A DNA stretch of 64,000 nucleotides from Bradyrhizobium sp. URHD0069 (lineage in GTDB: Bacteria; Pseudomonadota; Alphaproteobacteria; Rhizobiales; Xanthobacteraceae), in the NCBI RefSeq assembly GCF_000701345.1, contig NZ_JNIJ01000041.1, positions 1-64,000 on the forward strand, read 5' to 3'. A model generated the notes under the pieces. It saw nothing but the letters and a program-made list of their open reading frames with translations, was not told the origin of the DNA and ran no database searches. A program made the translations under genes and the position numbers. Positions 1 through 8,329 of the stretch are shown here, piece after piece (positions within the stretch are counted from its first letter, which is position 1; each line of letters starts with the position of its first letter).

Positions 1-1182
1 CTGGTCGTAGGGTATGTCTTTGCGATCCGCTCCGAGCGGCTGATCTGCCGTGAAGTGCAGGTGAACCTAGCCTATCGCTGGTTCTGCAAGCTCGGCATCG
101 AGGACACTGTCCCGGATCATTCGGCATTTTCGCGCACCCGCAACGAGCGTTTCCGCGAGGGAGACGTTTTTCGCCGCGTTTTCGAGCGTGTCGTTGAGAC
201 ATGTATCGCGTCAGGTCTGGTTGACGGTGAAGGCTTTGCCGTCGATGCGAGCCTGATTGCGGCCGATACCAACAAGCAGCGCTCGATCGCGGGTCAGGAT
301 TGGCGCAGGGATCGCGATCCTGCAAGGTCAAGTCGCGCTGTGAAGGAGTATTTGGCGACTCTCGACGATACAGCGTGGGGCGCCGCAAGCGATGTCGTCC
401 CGAAGTTCGTCTCGCCATCGGATCCGGCGGCCCAGTGGACCGGAGCTCACAAGGGCCCGGCATTCTTCGCTTACGCCAACAATTACCTCATCGACGTGAA
501 GTTCGGCGTCATCGTTGACGTCGAGGCCTCCCGCGCCATTCGCCAGGCCGAGGTCGGCGCGGCGAGGACCATGATCGCACGAACTGAGGAACGCTTCGGT
601 CTAAAGCCGGCGCGACTCGCGGCCGATACTGCCTATGGGGCGGCTCCGATGCTGAACTGGCTGGTCGAGGAGAAGGGCATCACGCCGCACGTTCCTGTGT
701 TCGACAAGTCGAAGCGAGATGACGGCACCTTCTCGCGCAGCGACTTTCGATATGATCCGACAAGCGATGTCTATCACTGTCCCGGGGGTAAGACCCTGAG
801 AACGACCGGGACACTCGTGAATGATGGAACCACGCTTCTCTATCTGGCCAGAAAGCATGACTGCGATGGTTGCAAACTCAAAGCGCAGTGCTGTCCGAAG
901 GTCCCGTTTCGCAAAATTCCACGCAATCAGCACGAAGCCGCTCGCGATACTGCGCGTTCTTTCGCCGGGACCGCCGCCTTCGAGCAATCAAGGCGAGAGC
1001 GCAAGAAGATTGAGATGCGGTTCGCGCACTTGAAGCGCATCCTGAAGCTCGGTCGGCTTAGGCTGCGCGGCCCGCGAGGCGCCCAGGATGAGTTTGTTCT
1101 TGCAGCCATCGCTCAGAACCTGCGGCGGCTTGCATCGTTAGTCGCTCGGCCGCCACCCGATCGGGCTCTGTGCGTTGCGTAG
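1..1182 (+). CDS. IS1182-family transposase, 5'-truncated by window edge
   Basis: DDE transposase of the IS1182/DUF772 type. The frame is already open at base 1 (LVVGYVFAIRSERLICREV precedes a GTG at 55), so the true start lies outside the window; the GTG at 55 is not the gene start. Family features are the N-terminal RSERxxxxEVxxNLAYRWF block, then VDASLIAADTN with the first catalytic Asp, LAADTAYG around the second Asp, and a C-terminal cluster of cysteines (CDGCKLKAQCC) followed by RRERKKIEMRFAHLKR with the last acidic residue. The visible part is uninterrupted to a TAG at 1180-1182, so the element may be active. The right terminal repeat was not located. Confidence 0.85.
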   Translation: MVVGYVFAIRSERLICREVQVNLAYRWFCKLGIEDTVPDHSAFSRTRNERFREGDVFRRVFERVVETCIASGLVDGEGFAVDASLIAADTNKQRSIAGQDWRRDRDPARSSRAVKEYLATLDDTAWGAASDVVPKFVSPSDPAAQWTGAHKGPAFFAYANNYLIDVKFGVIVDVEASRAIRQAEVGAARTMIARTEERFGLKPARLAADTAYGAAPMLNWLVEEKGITPHVPVFDKSKRDDGTFSRSDFRYDPTSDVYHCPGGKTLRTTGTLVNDGTTLLYLARKHDCDGCKLKAQCCPKVPFRKIPRNQHEAARDTARSFAGTAAFEQSRRERKKIEMRFAHLKRILKLGRLRLRGPRGAQDEFVLAAIAQNLRRLASLVARPPPDRALCVA

Positions 1183-1450
1183 CGTTGGAGTTGCGTAAAG
1201 CGCGTTAGGGCCGCCGCGTCAAAGCCGTGGCTCTTGACGAAAAGCCCAAGGGGCCCAATCCCCGTTGCAGCCGACTTTTGCAACAAAATCCGCCAACACC
1301 GGACGTTCGTCCCAGGTCGGCTTTTGACCTCGAGTCGGACATTGTCCTCATTCCGGCGTATTAGCTGTAGGCGAGCGATCAAGCCTGCTTTCGGCCGGCC
1401 GCGTCGATGTACTAGAATTGTCGCTCCTGCTCCTTCGAAGGGCGACGTAA
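1183..1450. other. Intergenic tail of the IS1182-like element
   Basis: No coding potential was recognised. A hairpin (GTCAA-A-GCC / GGC-TC-TTGAC, about 1218-1239) lies just after the transposase and may belong to the element end. The rest should hold the promoter of the next gene, but no clear -35/-10 was seen. Confidence 0.35.
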
Positions 1451-2896
1451 ATGGCAATTCATGCTCCCTCGCGTACCCGTGTCCGCTTCGCGGTTGCAGT
1501 ACTTTCGGCGGTCTGTGCATTTCATGCCGACGTGCATGCGGCGTCGCCGGTACCCGAAGGAGTGTCTCTCAGCGAGTCGACGATTACGTGGAGCACCGTC
1601 AAGTACGCGACCAATGCGGAGAACGGATTCGTCAGCGGGTCGCTCGACAAGAAGACCATCGTCGATCGCACGTTCAAGACCCACGTGCTCGAGAATCGTT
1701 ATCTGAAGGTAACGCTCCTGGCCGAATTTGGCGGGCGCATTCTTTCTATCATTTACAAACCGACCGGCCACGAACAACTTTATCGCACGGAAGTAGGCGT
1801 GCCTTACGGAATCAAGGGCGGCATTTTTTATTACGACTGGCTGATGGTGTATGGCGGCATCTTCCCCACGTTCCCGGATGCCGAGCACGGCAAGGCGTGG
1901 CTGAGGCCGTGGGATTTTAAGGTGGTGAAGGAGAGTGCCGGCGAAGTGACGGTGTCGATGTCGCTTAAAGACGATTTCGAGTATTCCGCGGCACCGAGGA
2001 AGTTCGGGGGCTCGACGGGTATCGAAGCGACTTATTATGTCACGCTGAAAGCCGATCGCGCCGCGCTCGATGCGCGCGTGGTGCTGAAAAATCCGCACGA
2101 CAAGACGATCAAATACGAGTACTGGACGTGCACGACGCTCGCGCCAGGATCGGACCCGAAAAATCCTAAAACTACCGGCGGCGCCGAAATCATCGCGCCG
2201 ATCCAGACGTACAGCACGGCCGACTGGTCGACCAATCTGTCCGACGGCGACAAGAGCGCGGGCATGGGCAAGAGCCGTTTCGAAAAATTGCGCTACTTCA
2301 AGAACTGGCCGACGATGGGCATCGCGTACGCGGAGCCCGGTATGCTGGGCGGGAATTTCTGGGGCGTGATCAACCACGACAACGAAGAGGGGATCTTCCG
2401 CATCGCCGACAATACGGTCACGCCGGGCTTGAAAATGTGGACGTGGGGATTTCCGTCGTTTACGAACGAAACCGACGCACGCAAAGACCCGAACGAACAG
2501 CGGCCTTACATCGAATTATGGGCGGGCGTGTCGGACGAGTTTTTCCACAGCGCCAGCTTTCCCGCACTCGGCGAAGTGTCGATTCCGGAAACCTACAGCT
2601 CGACCGTCGGCATGAGCAACGTAACGCATGCGAACGAGAACATCCTGATCAATCTCTCGGCCGAGGCGTCCGGCGTGAATCTTCAGTTCTTCAGTATCGA
2701 ACCGGCCACGCCGTTGCGCGTAACGTTGAAACGCGGCGACGCGGTATTGTTCAACGACGCCGTGAAAGCCGACCCGAAAAACGGAAATCGCATTTCCGCG
2801 ACGATTCCTGCCGGCAGCAGCGGCGAACAGGTAGAGCTGACGATCACGACCGCGGAAGGTAAAGAGCTGATCACGACCGCGACAAAAATAAAATGA
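1451..2896 (+). CDS. Secreted DUF5107 (galactose-mutarotase-like) protein
   Basis: 481-residue exported protein. Residues 1-30 form a Sec signal peptide (basic start, hydrophobic AVAVLSAVCAF, cleavage near VHAAS). Residues about 75-380 match the DUF5107 beta-sandwich: the block RTFKTHVLENRYLKVTLLAEFGGRI is the conserved LENxYLxVTxLPExGGR motif, followed by tyrosine/glycine-rich strands. DUF5107 folds resemble aldose-1-epimerase sugar-binding domains; here the usual TPR extension is absent. It precedes GH16 and GH1 genes, so a periplasmic role in beta-glucan recognition or processing is plausible but inferred. The start was chosen as the only ATG giving the signal peptide. No catalytic residues can be named. 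Confidence 0.7.
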   Translation: MAIHAPSRTRVRFAVAVLSAVCAFHADVHAASPVPEGVSLSESTITWSTVKYATNAENGFVSGSLDKKTIVDRTFKTHVLENRYLKVTLLAEFGGRILSIIYKPTGHEQLYRTEVGVPYGIKGGIFYYDWLMVYGGIFPTFPDAEHGKAWLRPWDFKVVKESAGEVTVSMSLKDDFEYSAAPRKFGGSTGIEATYYVTLKADRAALDARVVLKNPHDKTIKYEYWTCTTLAPGSDPKNPKTTGGAEIIAPIQTYSTADWSTNLSDGDKSAGMGKSRFEKLRYFKNWPTMGIAYAEPGMLGGNFWGVINHDNEEGIFRIADNTVTPGLKMWTWGFPSFTNETDARKDPNEQRPYIELWAGVSDEFFHSASFPALGEVSIPETYSSTVGMSNVTHANENILINLSAEASGVNLQFFSIEPATPLRVTLKRGDAVLFNDAVKADPKNGNRISATIPAGSSGEQVELTITTAEGKELITTATKIK

Positions 2897-2954
2897 ATTC
2901 TTGCCGACCGCAAACAATTGGCTAGGTTGGCCGTTGCGGGTGAAGGGACGTCTT

Positions 2955-3180
2955 CTTTTGTCAAAGCCGCAGCTTAGCGCTGGCGACGCGGAATTATCCT
3001 TTATTCAGTCGCTCGAAATGAGCCAGCGCCAGGGCACGCGTGCATGGGAGTTGCGCACTGCGACCGCCTTGGCAGCCCTATTTGCCAGCCAAGGACAATC
3101 CGAACGCGGCCGGCCGCTTCTACAAACGCGGCCGATCTGAAGGCGGCCGAACGCGTGCTGGCGACCTTGGGTTCAAAGGT
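2955..3180 (+). pseudogene. Fragment of a TPR/adenylate-cyclase-type ATPase gene
   Basis: The plus strand encodes GDAELSFIQSLEMSQRQGT then RAWELRTATALAALFASQG, the typical last TPR repeat of large cyclase/AAA-TPR regulators. After a frameshift comes DLKAAERVLATL, matching the usual C-terminal FDTxDLKxAxxLL ending of that family. Only the extreme 3' end (about 75 codons) is present, with no start or catalytic domain. It fills the gap between the DUF5107 and GH16 genes and marks an old deletion or insertion. Confidence 0.5.
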
Positions 3181-3263
3181 TGGCTTGCCATCTGGGACCG
3201 GCGACTACGTTTTAAACGGGAGATGACGCCTTGTTATGTCTATGGGAACCCAGGATCGACAAA

Positions 3264-4253
3264 TTGACGCCGAGGATCGCGGTCGCGATCGGTTACATTA
3301 TCGGTTTTGCACCGGTCTTTGCGCAAGACGGCATCAAAGTCGACTTCAAGACCGCGCCTATGCAGCTTACGCTGCAGGTCACGACTGACCCCTCCGACGA
3401 ACAATGTCGTCGCATCGAAACGTCAGACCCCGCGTCTCTGGCACCAATGTTCTTGCACAGGACCTTCCACGATGATTTCGACGAGCATCCGTTGTCGAAA
3501 GGAAAGTGGGCGCCTCACTACGCCGGGGGCGCCTCTTGGCCGGAAGCGCGCTACTGGGGAGGAGATGGGTCCGACTTCAAACGGAAAACCACCTATAACG
3601 GCGAACAGCAGATCTATGTGGATCCACGCTATGGCGGCCGGGGAACAACTCCGCTGGGGCTCGACCCGTTCAAAATTCGAGATGGCGTTCTCTCGATCGT
3701 TGCAAGCCGCACACCACCTGCACTGAAGTCGGTGCTGTTCGACAATGAATACGTGTCCGGCATCCTGACCACCCAAAGTTCATTTTCGCAAAAGTACGGA
3801 TATTTCGAGGTCCGTTCGAAGATACCGGTCGGGACCAGTGTATGGCCGGCCTTTTGGATGCTCGCGGATGACGGCGGCTGGCCTCCCGAAATCGACGTGA
3901 TGGAAGGACGCGGGCAGCGGCCCGGCTATCTGGCGATGACGACGCATTGGCGGATTCCGGCCACCGGATCCGTGAAATACTGCGGGTTCGACTTCCTGGT
4001 GCCGGACGCATCGACCGATTTTCACGACTACGGCGTGCTATGGGCGCGGGATCGGATTGTCTACTTCATCGACCGCAAGCCGGTGTTGGAAATCAAGGTC
4101 CCGAGCGGCTTCGACGATCCCATGTACATGATCGTAAACCTTGCAATGGGCTCGAAGTACTTCAAGGGCGTAGGCATAGTCGACGGCGAATCTCCTGATA
4201 CCGTCGAATTCGAGATCGACCAGATTTCCGCTTATCAAATTGATTCCTATTAG
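3264..4253 (+). CDS. Secreted glycoside hydrolase family 16 (endo-beta-glucanase-like)
   Basis: Exported GH16 enzyme of 329 residues. The catalytic motif E-I-D-V-M-E gives Glu209 (nucleophile), Asp211 and Glu214 (acid/base) in the standard ExDxxE arrangement. Upstream are FHDDFDE at the domain start, YGYFEVRSKIPVG and WPAFWML, and downstream DFHDYGVLW, all typical of the GH16 beta-jellyroll. I chose the TTG at 3264 because it starts a clean signal peptide (TPRIAVAIGYIIGFAPVFAQ) with AGGA upstream; the frame stays open to a TTG at 3231. GH16 members cleave beta-1,3 or mixed beta-1,3-1,4 glucans, galactans or xyloglucan; exact substrate cannot be read. The adjacent GH1 gene suggests a two-step glucan pathway. 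Confidence 0.85.
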   Translation: MTPRIAVAIGYIIGFAPVFAQDGIKVDFKTAPMQLTLQVTTDPSDEQCRRIETSDPASLAPMFLHRTFHDDFDEHPLSKGKWAPHYAGGASWPEARYWGGDGSDFKRKTTYNGEQQIYVDPRYGGRGTTPLGLDPFKIRDGVLSIVASRTPPALKSVLFDNEYVSGILTTQSSFSQKYGYFEVRSKIPVGTSVWPAFWMLADDGGWPPEIDVMEGRGQRPGYLAMTTHWRIPATGSVKYCGFDFLVPDASTDFHDYGVLWARDRIVYFIDRKPVLEIKVPSGFDDPMYMIVNLAMGSKYFKGVGIVDGESPDTVEFEIDQISAYQIDSY

Positions 4254-4308
4254 TCATTGTGCCGTTCGCAATGGCGCATGCGTGATGGAAGCCTGACGGG
4301 AGAAGTCG

Positions 4309-5781
4309 ATGTTTGGTAAGTTCTCGCGTCGGCATTTCGCCAAGCTTGCAGGTTTTTCCGCCCTCGGGATGGCGGCGACGCCCGCAAGGCCGCAGGACAA
4401 TGAGGCCAAGCCGGCATGCGACCGCGACGCCCCTGGCAGTTTCCCGAATGGCTTCCTATGGGGCGCGGCCACTTCCGCATATCAGATTGAAGGCGCGGTC
4501 GACGAAGACGGCCGCGGCCGCTCGACCTGGGATACGTTCTCCCGCACGCCAGGCAAGATCGGCGATCACAGTAACGCGGACCGCGCCAACGATCACTACC
4601 ATCGCTACAAGGAAGACGTTGGCCTGATCAAGGAATTGGGGGTCAAGGCCTATCGCTTTTCGATCGCGTGGCCACGGGTGTTTCCCGAAGGCACAGGGGC
4701 GCCAAACCCCAGAGGTCTCGACTTCTACGATCGCCTGCTGGACGAGCTCCTGAAAAACGGCATCGAACCGTTCGCGACGCTGTATCATTGGGATCTGCCG
4801 CAAGCGCTGCAAGACCGCGTCGGCCGCTGGCAATCCAGCGACACGTCCAAGGCGTTTGCGGATTATGCCGGCTACGTGGCGGAGCGTTTGACCGATCGCG
4901 TCAAGAACATCTTCACCGTCAACAAAGCCGGAAGGTTTGTGAACTTTGGTTATGGATGGAACATTGACGCCCCCGGTCTCAAAATGCCGCAGGCCGAACT
5001 GAATCAGGTGCGTCACCACGTCGCGTTGGCCCACGGTCTCGCCGTGCAGGCGATCCGCGCGAACGGGCGCGCGGGGACCAAGGTCGGCCCCGCGGAGAAT
5101 ATCGCGGCCTGCTTGCCGGCGATCGATACGCCCGAAAACGTTCACGCGGCCGAGATCGCGACGCGCGAATTGAATTCGGGCTTCCTGGGCGTGATCCTGG
5201 AGGGCAAATACACCGACGGGTTCTTGCAATATGCTGGCGCCAACGCTCCAAAATTTACCGCCGACGAGTTGAAGATCATTTCCTCGCCGAATGATTTCGT
5301 CGGCCTGAACATTTACGCGCCGCAATATTACGTCGTCGCAGCCGACCGCGCGCCGGGTTTCAGGGTTCTACCCTTTCCGGCCTCGTTTCCACATATGAAT
5401 GTCGATTGGCTCAGGATCGGCCCGGAGACCATCTATTGGGCGCCGCGACTTGCAGCAAAAATCTGGAACATCGATACGATCTACATCAGCGAGAACGGCA
5501 CGTCTTCGGCCGATGAATTGGCTGCCGACGGCAACGTCTACGACCTCGACCGCATCATGTACCTGCGCAACTACCTGACGCAGCTGCAGCGCGCGACATC
5601 CGAGGGCGTGCCGGTGCGCGGATATTTTCTGTGGAGCCTGATGGATAATTTCGAATGGATATACGGATTTCAAAAACGCTTCGGGCTGTATCGGGTGGAC
5701 TTCGACACGCAACTTCGGACGCCGAAGCTAAGCGCATCGTTCTACCGCGACGTCGTCTCACGGAATGCAATAAGTGCTTAA
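4309..5781 (+). CDS. Tat-exported GH1 beta-glucosidase-like protein lacking the acid/base Glu
   Basis: 490-residue GH1-fold protein. The N-terminus MFGKFSRRHFAKLAGFSALG is a Tat-type signal (SRRHFAKL). GH1 landmarks are FPNGFLWGAATSAYQIEGA, AYRFSIAWPRV and TLYHWDLPQAL. The nucleophile motif YISENGTS is intact (Glu395), but the acid/base motif, normally T-x-N-E-P, reads TVNKAG with Lys206 (codon AAA at 4924-4926). The rest is full length and uninterrupted, ending LWSLMDNFEWIYGFQKRFGLY. It lies 55 bp after the GH16 gene on the same strand, so the two are probably co-transcribed. Retaining hydrolysis should be badly impaired; it may be a binding protein, a changed-mechanism enzyme, or a recent loss-of-function allele. 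Confidence 0.85.
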   Translation: MFGKFSRRHFAKLAGFSALGMAATPARPQDNEAKPACDRDAPGSFPNGFLWGAATSAYQIEGAVDEDGRGRSTWDTFSRTPGKIGDHSNADRANDHYHRYKEDVGLIKELGVKAYRFSIAWPRVFPEGTGAPNPRGLDFYDRLLDELLKNGIEPFATLYHWDLPQALQDRVGRWQSSDTSKAFADYAGYVAERLTDRVKNIFTVNKAGRFVNFGYGWNIDAPGLKMPQAELNQVRHHVALAHGLAVQAIRANGRAGTKVGPAENIAACLPAIDTPENVHAAEIATRELNSGFLGVILEGKYTDGFLQYAGANAPKFTADELKIISSPNDFVGLNIYAPQYYVVAADRAPGFRVLPFPASFPHMNVDWLRIGPETIYWAPRLAAKIWNIDTIYISENGTSSADELAADGNVYDLDRIMYLRNYLTQLQRATSEGVPVRGYFLWSLMDNFEWIYGFQKRFGLYRVDFDTQLRTPKLSASFYRDVVSRNAISA

Positions 5782-5870
5782 ACGAGAGGACACCTTAGCA
5801 TCGGCAACGGCACGTTCAGATTCGGATGACCGCTACGACGCGCGATGGTACGCAGCAAAGGTCTGGACTG

Positions 5871-5889
5871 ACCAACTCAATTAGTTAGT
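5871..5889. promoter_or_regulatory. 19-bp dyad, possible operator of the Bug-protein gene
   Basis: The sequence ACCAACTCAATTAGTTAGT has half-sites ACyAACT / AGTTrGT around a 5-bp centre. It lies 38 bp before the ATG of the downstream solute-binding protein and after the GH1 gene, where a repressor site would be expected. No regulator gene is adjacent, so the assignment is by position and symmetry only. Confidence 0.3.
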
Positions 5890-5926
5890 GTACCAGCGAG
5901 AAAATACAGAGCGGAGGAAAGCCTTC

Positions 5927-6901
5927 ATGCATAAGAAGGTCCAAATAATTGCAGTGATTCTCGGCATCGCCGCCTGCGGACCGTCTTGGGCGACATGGCC
6001 AGAGGATAAACCGATTGAAGTTGTCGTCGGCTTCGCTGCTGGTGGCGGAACCGACGTTATGGCCCGCAAGCTCCTGCCGTTCGTCGAGAAAAGGGTGGGC
6101 GGAAAGGCCAAGTTTGTTGTGCTGAACAAGCCCGGGGCCGGAGGAGAGATCGCGTTTGCCTCGATTGCTCGAGCCGCTCCCGATGCCTACGCGATGGGTG
6201 TGGTCAACGTGCCCGGGTACAATTTTCTTCCGATGACGAGAAAGACCCAGTACAGCATGGATGACATTCGTTTGGTGGCGCGCGTGGTCGATGATCCGAG
6301 CGTCATGGTGGTACGTGCTGAAAGTAAACTCGCAAATCTTTCGGACGTTCTTGCTGCGTTGCGTAGCAAGACGGGTTCGGTAACGTTCGGTCACAACGGC
6401 GCAGGTACGAACGGTCATTTGGCGCTACGCATGTTAGCGGGCGCTGCTAAAGTTGAGCCCAACGAAATTTCTTACAGGGGTACTTCGGCGCAGAGGACCG
6501 ATATTCTGGGCGGCCATTTGGAGGTTGGAATGGTCAGCCTTAGCGAAGTTCCCGAGCTGCACGGTACCAACAAGGGAGAACTTCGCGCTATTGCGATATT
6601 ATCAAAGACGCGCTCTCCGTCACTCCCCGACGTTCCGACGGCAGCGGAAGCAGGCGTCCCGATCACAATGACAGCGGAACGCGGCTTTGCAGTACCGAAG
6701 GGCGTTCCCGACGACGTCGTCAAGAAGCTCGAAGCTGCAATTGCTGATAGCGTGCGTGATCCCGAGTACATAAAGAGCTCGCCAGGCGACGTCCCGGTTC
6801 TCGCTTTCATGCCCGGCGCGGAATGGCAAAAACGTCTCGATGACATGTCACAAGGCCTGCGGCCTTTGGCGGACGAGATGCGAGTCAACGAGCAGAAGTG
6901 A
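5927..6901 (+). CDS. Bug/TctC-family periplasmic solute-binding protein
   Basis: Tripartite tricarboxylate transporter-type binding protein. The ATG at 5927 follows GGAGG at 8-12 nt and starts the signal peptide MHKKVQIIAVILGIAACGPSWA; an upstream in-frame GTG at 5888 would break this. After cleavage, WPEDKPIEVVVGFAAGGGTDVMARKL is the family's first binding loop (P-GGxxD), followed by NKPGAGGEIA and FGHNGAGTNGHL. The length of 324 residues is normal. No TctA/TctB membrane partners are adjacent, which is common for Bug proteins in Burkholderiales and Bradyrhizobium. Such proteins bind carboxylates; the ligand is unknown. Confidence 0.85.
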   Translation: MHKKVQIIAVILGIAACGPSWATWPEDKPIEVVVGFAAGGGTDVMARKLLPFVEKRVGGKAKFVVLNKPGAGGEIAFASIARAAPDAYAMGVVNVPGYNFLPMTRKTQYSMDDIRLVARVVDDPSVMVVRAESKLANLSDVLAALRSKTGSVTFGHNGAGTNGHLALRMLAGAAKVEPNEISYRGTSAQRTDILGGHLEVGMVSLSEVPELHGTNKGELRAIAILSKTRSPSLPDVPTAAEAGVPITMTAERGFAVPKGVPDDVVKKLEAAIADSVRDPEYIKSSPGDVPVLAFMPGAEWQKRLDDMSQGLRPLADEMRVNEQK

Positions 6902-6933
6902 TCAGCCGACGCCGCCCGTGTGCCTGTCGTAAA

Positions 6934-7951
6934 TCAAATCCGGAGGTATTGATGATGCAACCCGCCCAGTACGGGCCGACAATTGATGTGCCCTGCCCTC
7001 TCAACAGCGCGCGGTACTGGCGCATCCTTCTCCATGGATAGATGGGTTCGCATCTCGTTATAGTATTTCATGTACGACTGCAGCACATGACGAAGATGCC
7101 GCTCGCCGAACACAACAACGTGGTCAAGGCATTCCCGTCGGATCGAACCGATCAGCCGTTCGGCATGTCCGTTTTGCCATGGGGAGCGCGGCAACGTCGG
7201 CTGATCGCGAATGCCCATTGATCGAAGCGGTCGGATGAAGACCTCGCCATAAGCCCCATCCCGATCGCGGATTAGATAGCGGGGAACTTGATCCCAGCCG
7301 CATGCTTCCGTGAGCTGATTTGCGATCCATTCTGCGGTCGGATGCGCTGTGACGCCAAACCATAGAATCTGCCGCCGGCCATGCCCCATGATCAGTAGGC
7401 CGTAGAGCAGCCGAAACGAGATTGTCGGCACGACAAACAGATCCATCGTCGCGATGCCGTCGGCATGATTTCTGAGAAACGTTTTCCAGCCTTGGGACGG
7501 CGGCCCTCTGCGCCTGGCCATATATTTGGCCACGCTGGTCTGGCCGATATCGATGCCGAGCTTGAGAAGCTCGCCGTGGATGCGCGGCGCGCGCCCCAAA
7601 GTGGGTTCTCGATGCTCATCCGCCGGATCAGCGCGCGCAATTCCGTCTCGATCTGCGGCCGCCCTCCCCGTCCCAATGACTTCCAACGCCAATAACAACG
7701 AAAACCGGCCCGATACCATCGCACCAGCGTTTCAGGCTGGATAATCCTCAGGACCTTCAGGATCGTGGGAAACCATCGATACATCTGGAGGAAGAACCAA
7801 CGATCGTTGTTCGTGAGCCAGGCCGGCCGGGCATCTTGCGCCGCAGAACGATCAACTGATGTCGGAGCGCAGCATTCTCAGCCTCAAGCAGGCTCTTCGA
7901 CTTGTATGGCGAGGCCAGCACGGCCAGAACAAACCAGATCAGCGCGATCAT
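6934..7951 (-). pseudogene. Degenerate rve-type IS transposase (two frameshifts)
   Basis: On the minus strand three overlapping frames together rebuild one transposase of about 335 residues. The N-terminal part is IALIWFVLAVLASPYKSKS (7951 down), the middle is MYRWFPTILKVLRIIQPET and following, and the C-terminal part runs from RAPRIHGELLKLG to GGLHHQYLRI. Frame changes occur near 7780 and 7600. The integrase core retains MDLFVVPTISF, the RDRDGAYG block and the ECLDHV block, so the DDE residues are present but not in one frame. An end with TTTTCGGTACACA at 7997-8009 is the right terminal repeat, facing the thioesterase fragment. It belongs to the same family as the copies at 46.4, 52.7 and 62.2 kb. 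Confidence 0.85.
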
Positions 7952-8009
7952 CGCGCCAACTTACCCGATTCTGTTACACGGCAAATCCGGATAAGGTTTT
8001 CGGTACACA

Positions 8010-8190
8010 CAGGAACGTCATTGCGTCAACAGCAACGGTTGCTGTTCTTCCCTTTGCAATGCCAGCCGCGAAAATTCCCCCAGCGATGTCCATCTGCCCG
8101 AGCAGCCACCCTCCGAAAATATCTCCGTACTGATTGGTGTCCGCGGGCATACCGAGAGTCCGAATGGAAAGTAAACCGCGTGGTTCGCCT
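8010..8190 (-). pseudogene. Acyl-CoA thioesterase (YciA-like hotdog) fragment cut by the IS
   Basis: The minus strand encodes GEPRGLLSIRTLGMPADTN, QYGDIFGGWLLGQMDIAGG and TATVAVDAMTFL, the N-terminal half of a hotdog-fold acyl-CoA thioesterase (MPADTNxxGDIFGGW is the signature with the active-site Asp). The frame ends exactly at the IS terminal repeat (8009/8010). The other half is not found beyond the left end of the IS, so insertion was followed by deletion. The fragment is too short to fold as an enzyme. Confidence 0.7.
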
Positions 8191-8329
8191 GCAGGGTTAC
8201 CTCAGGACCTATGTCTCGTTTCGGTACGGTCATAAAGGCTGCTCGCAGCTCATGTTGTCTGGATAGCGCACCATACAAGTCACGCCGCTCGTCAAGAAAT
8301 CCGCTACGCTTGAATGCGGCAAGCAGTAT
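8191..8329. other. Short spacer without recognised gene
   Basis: Contains the upstream side of the broken thioesterase and the region after the TAXI gene stop. No terminator hairpin with a T-run was seen. Confidence 0.3.

Noticed and set aside
4921..4926. Myrosinase-like GH1
   Set aside because: Myrosinases have Gln at the acid/base position; here it is Lys, and no glucosinolate context exists.
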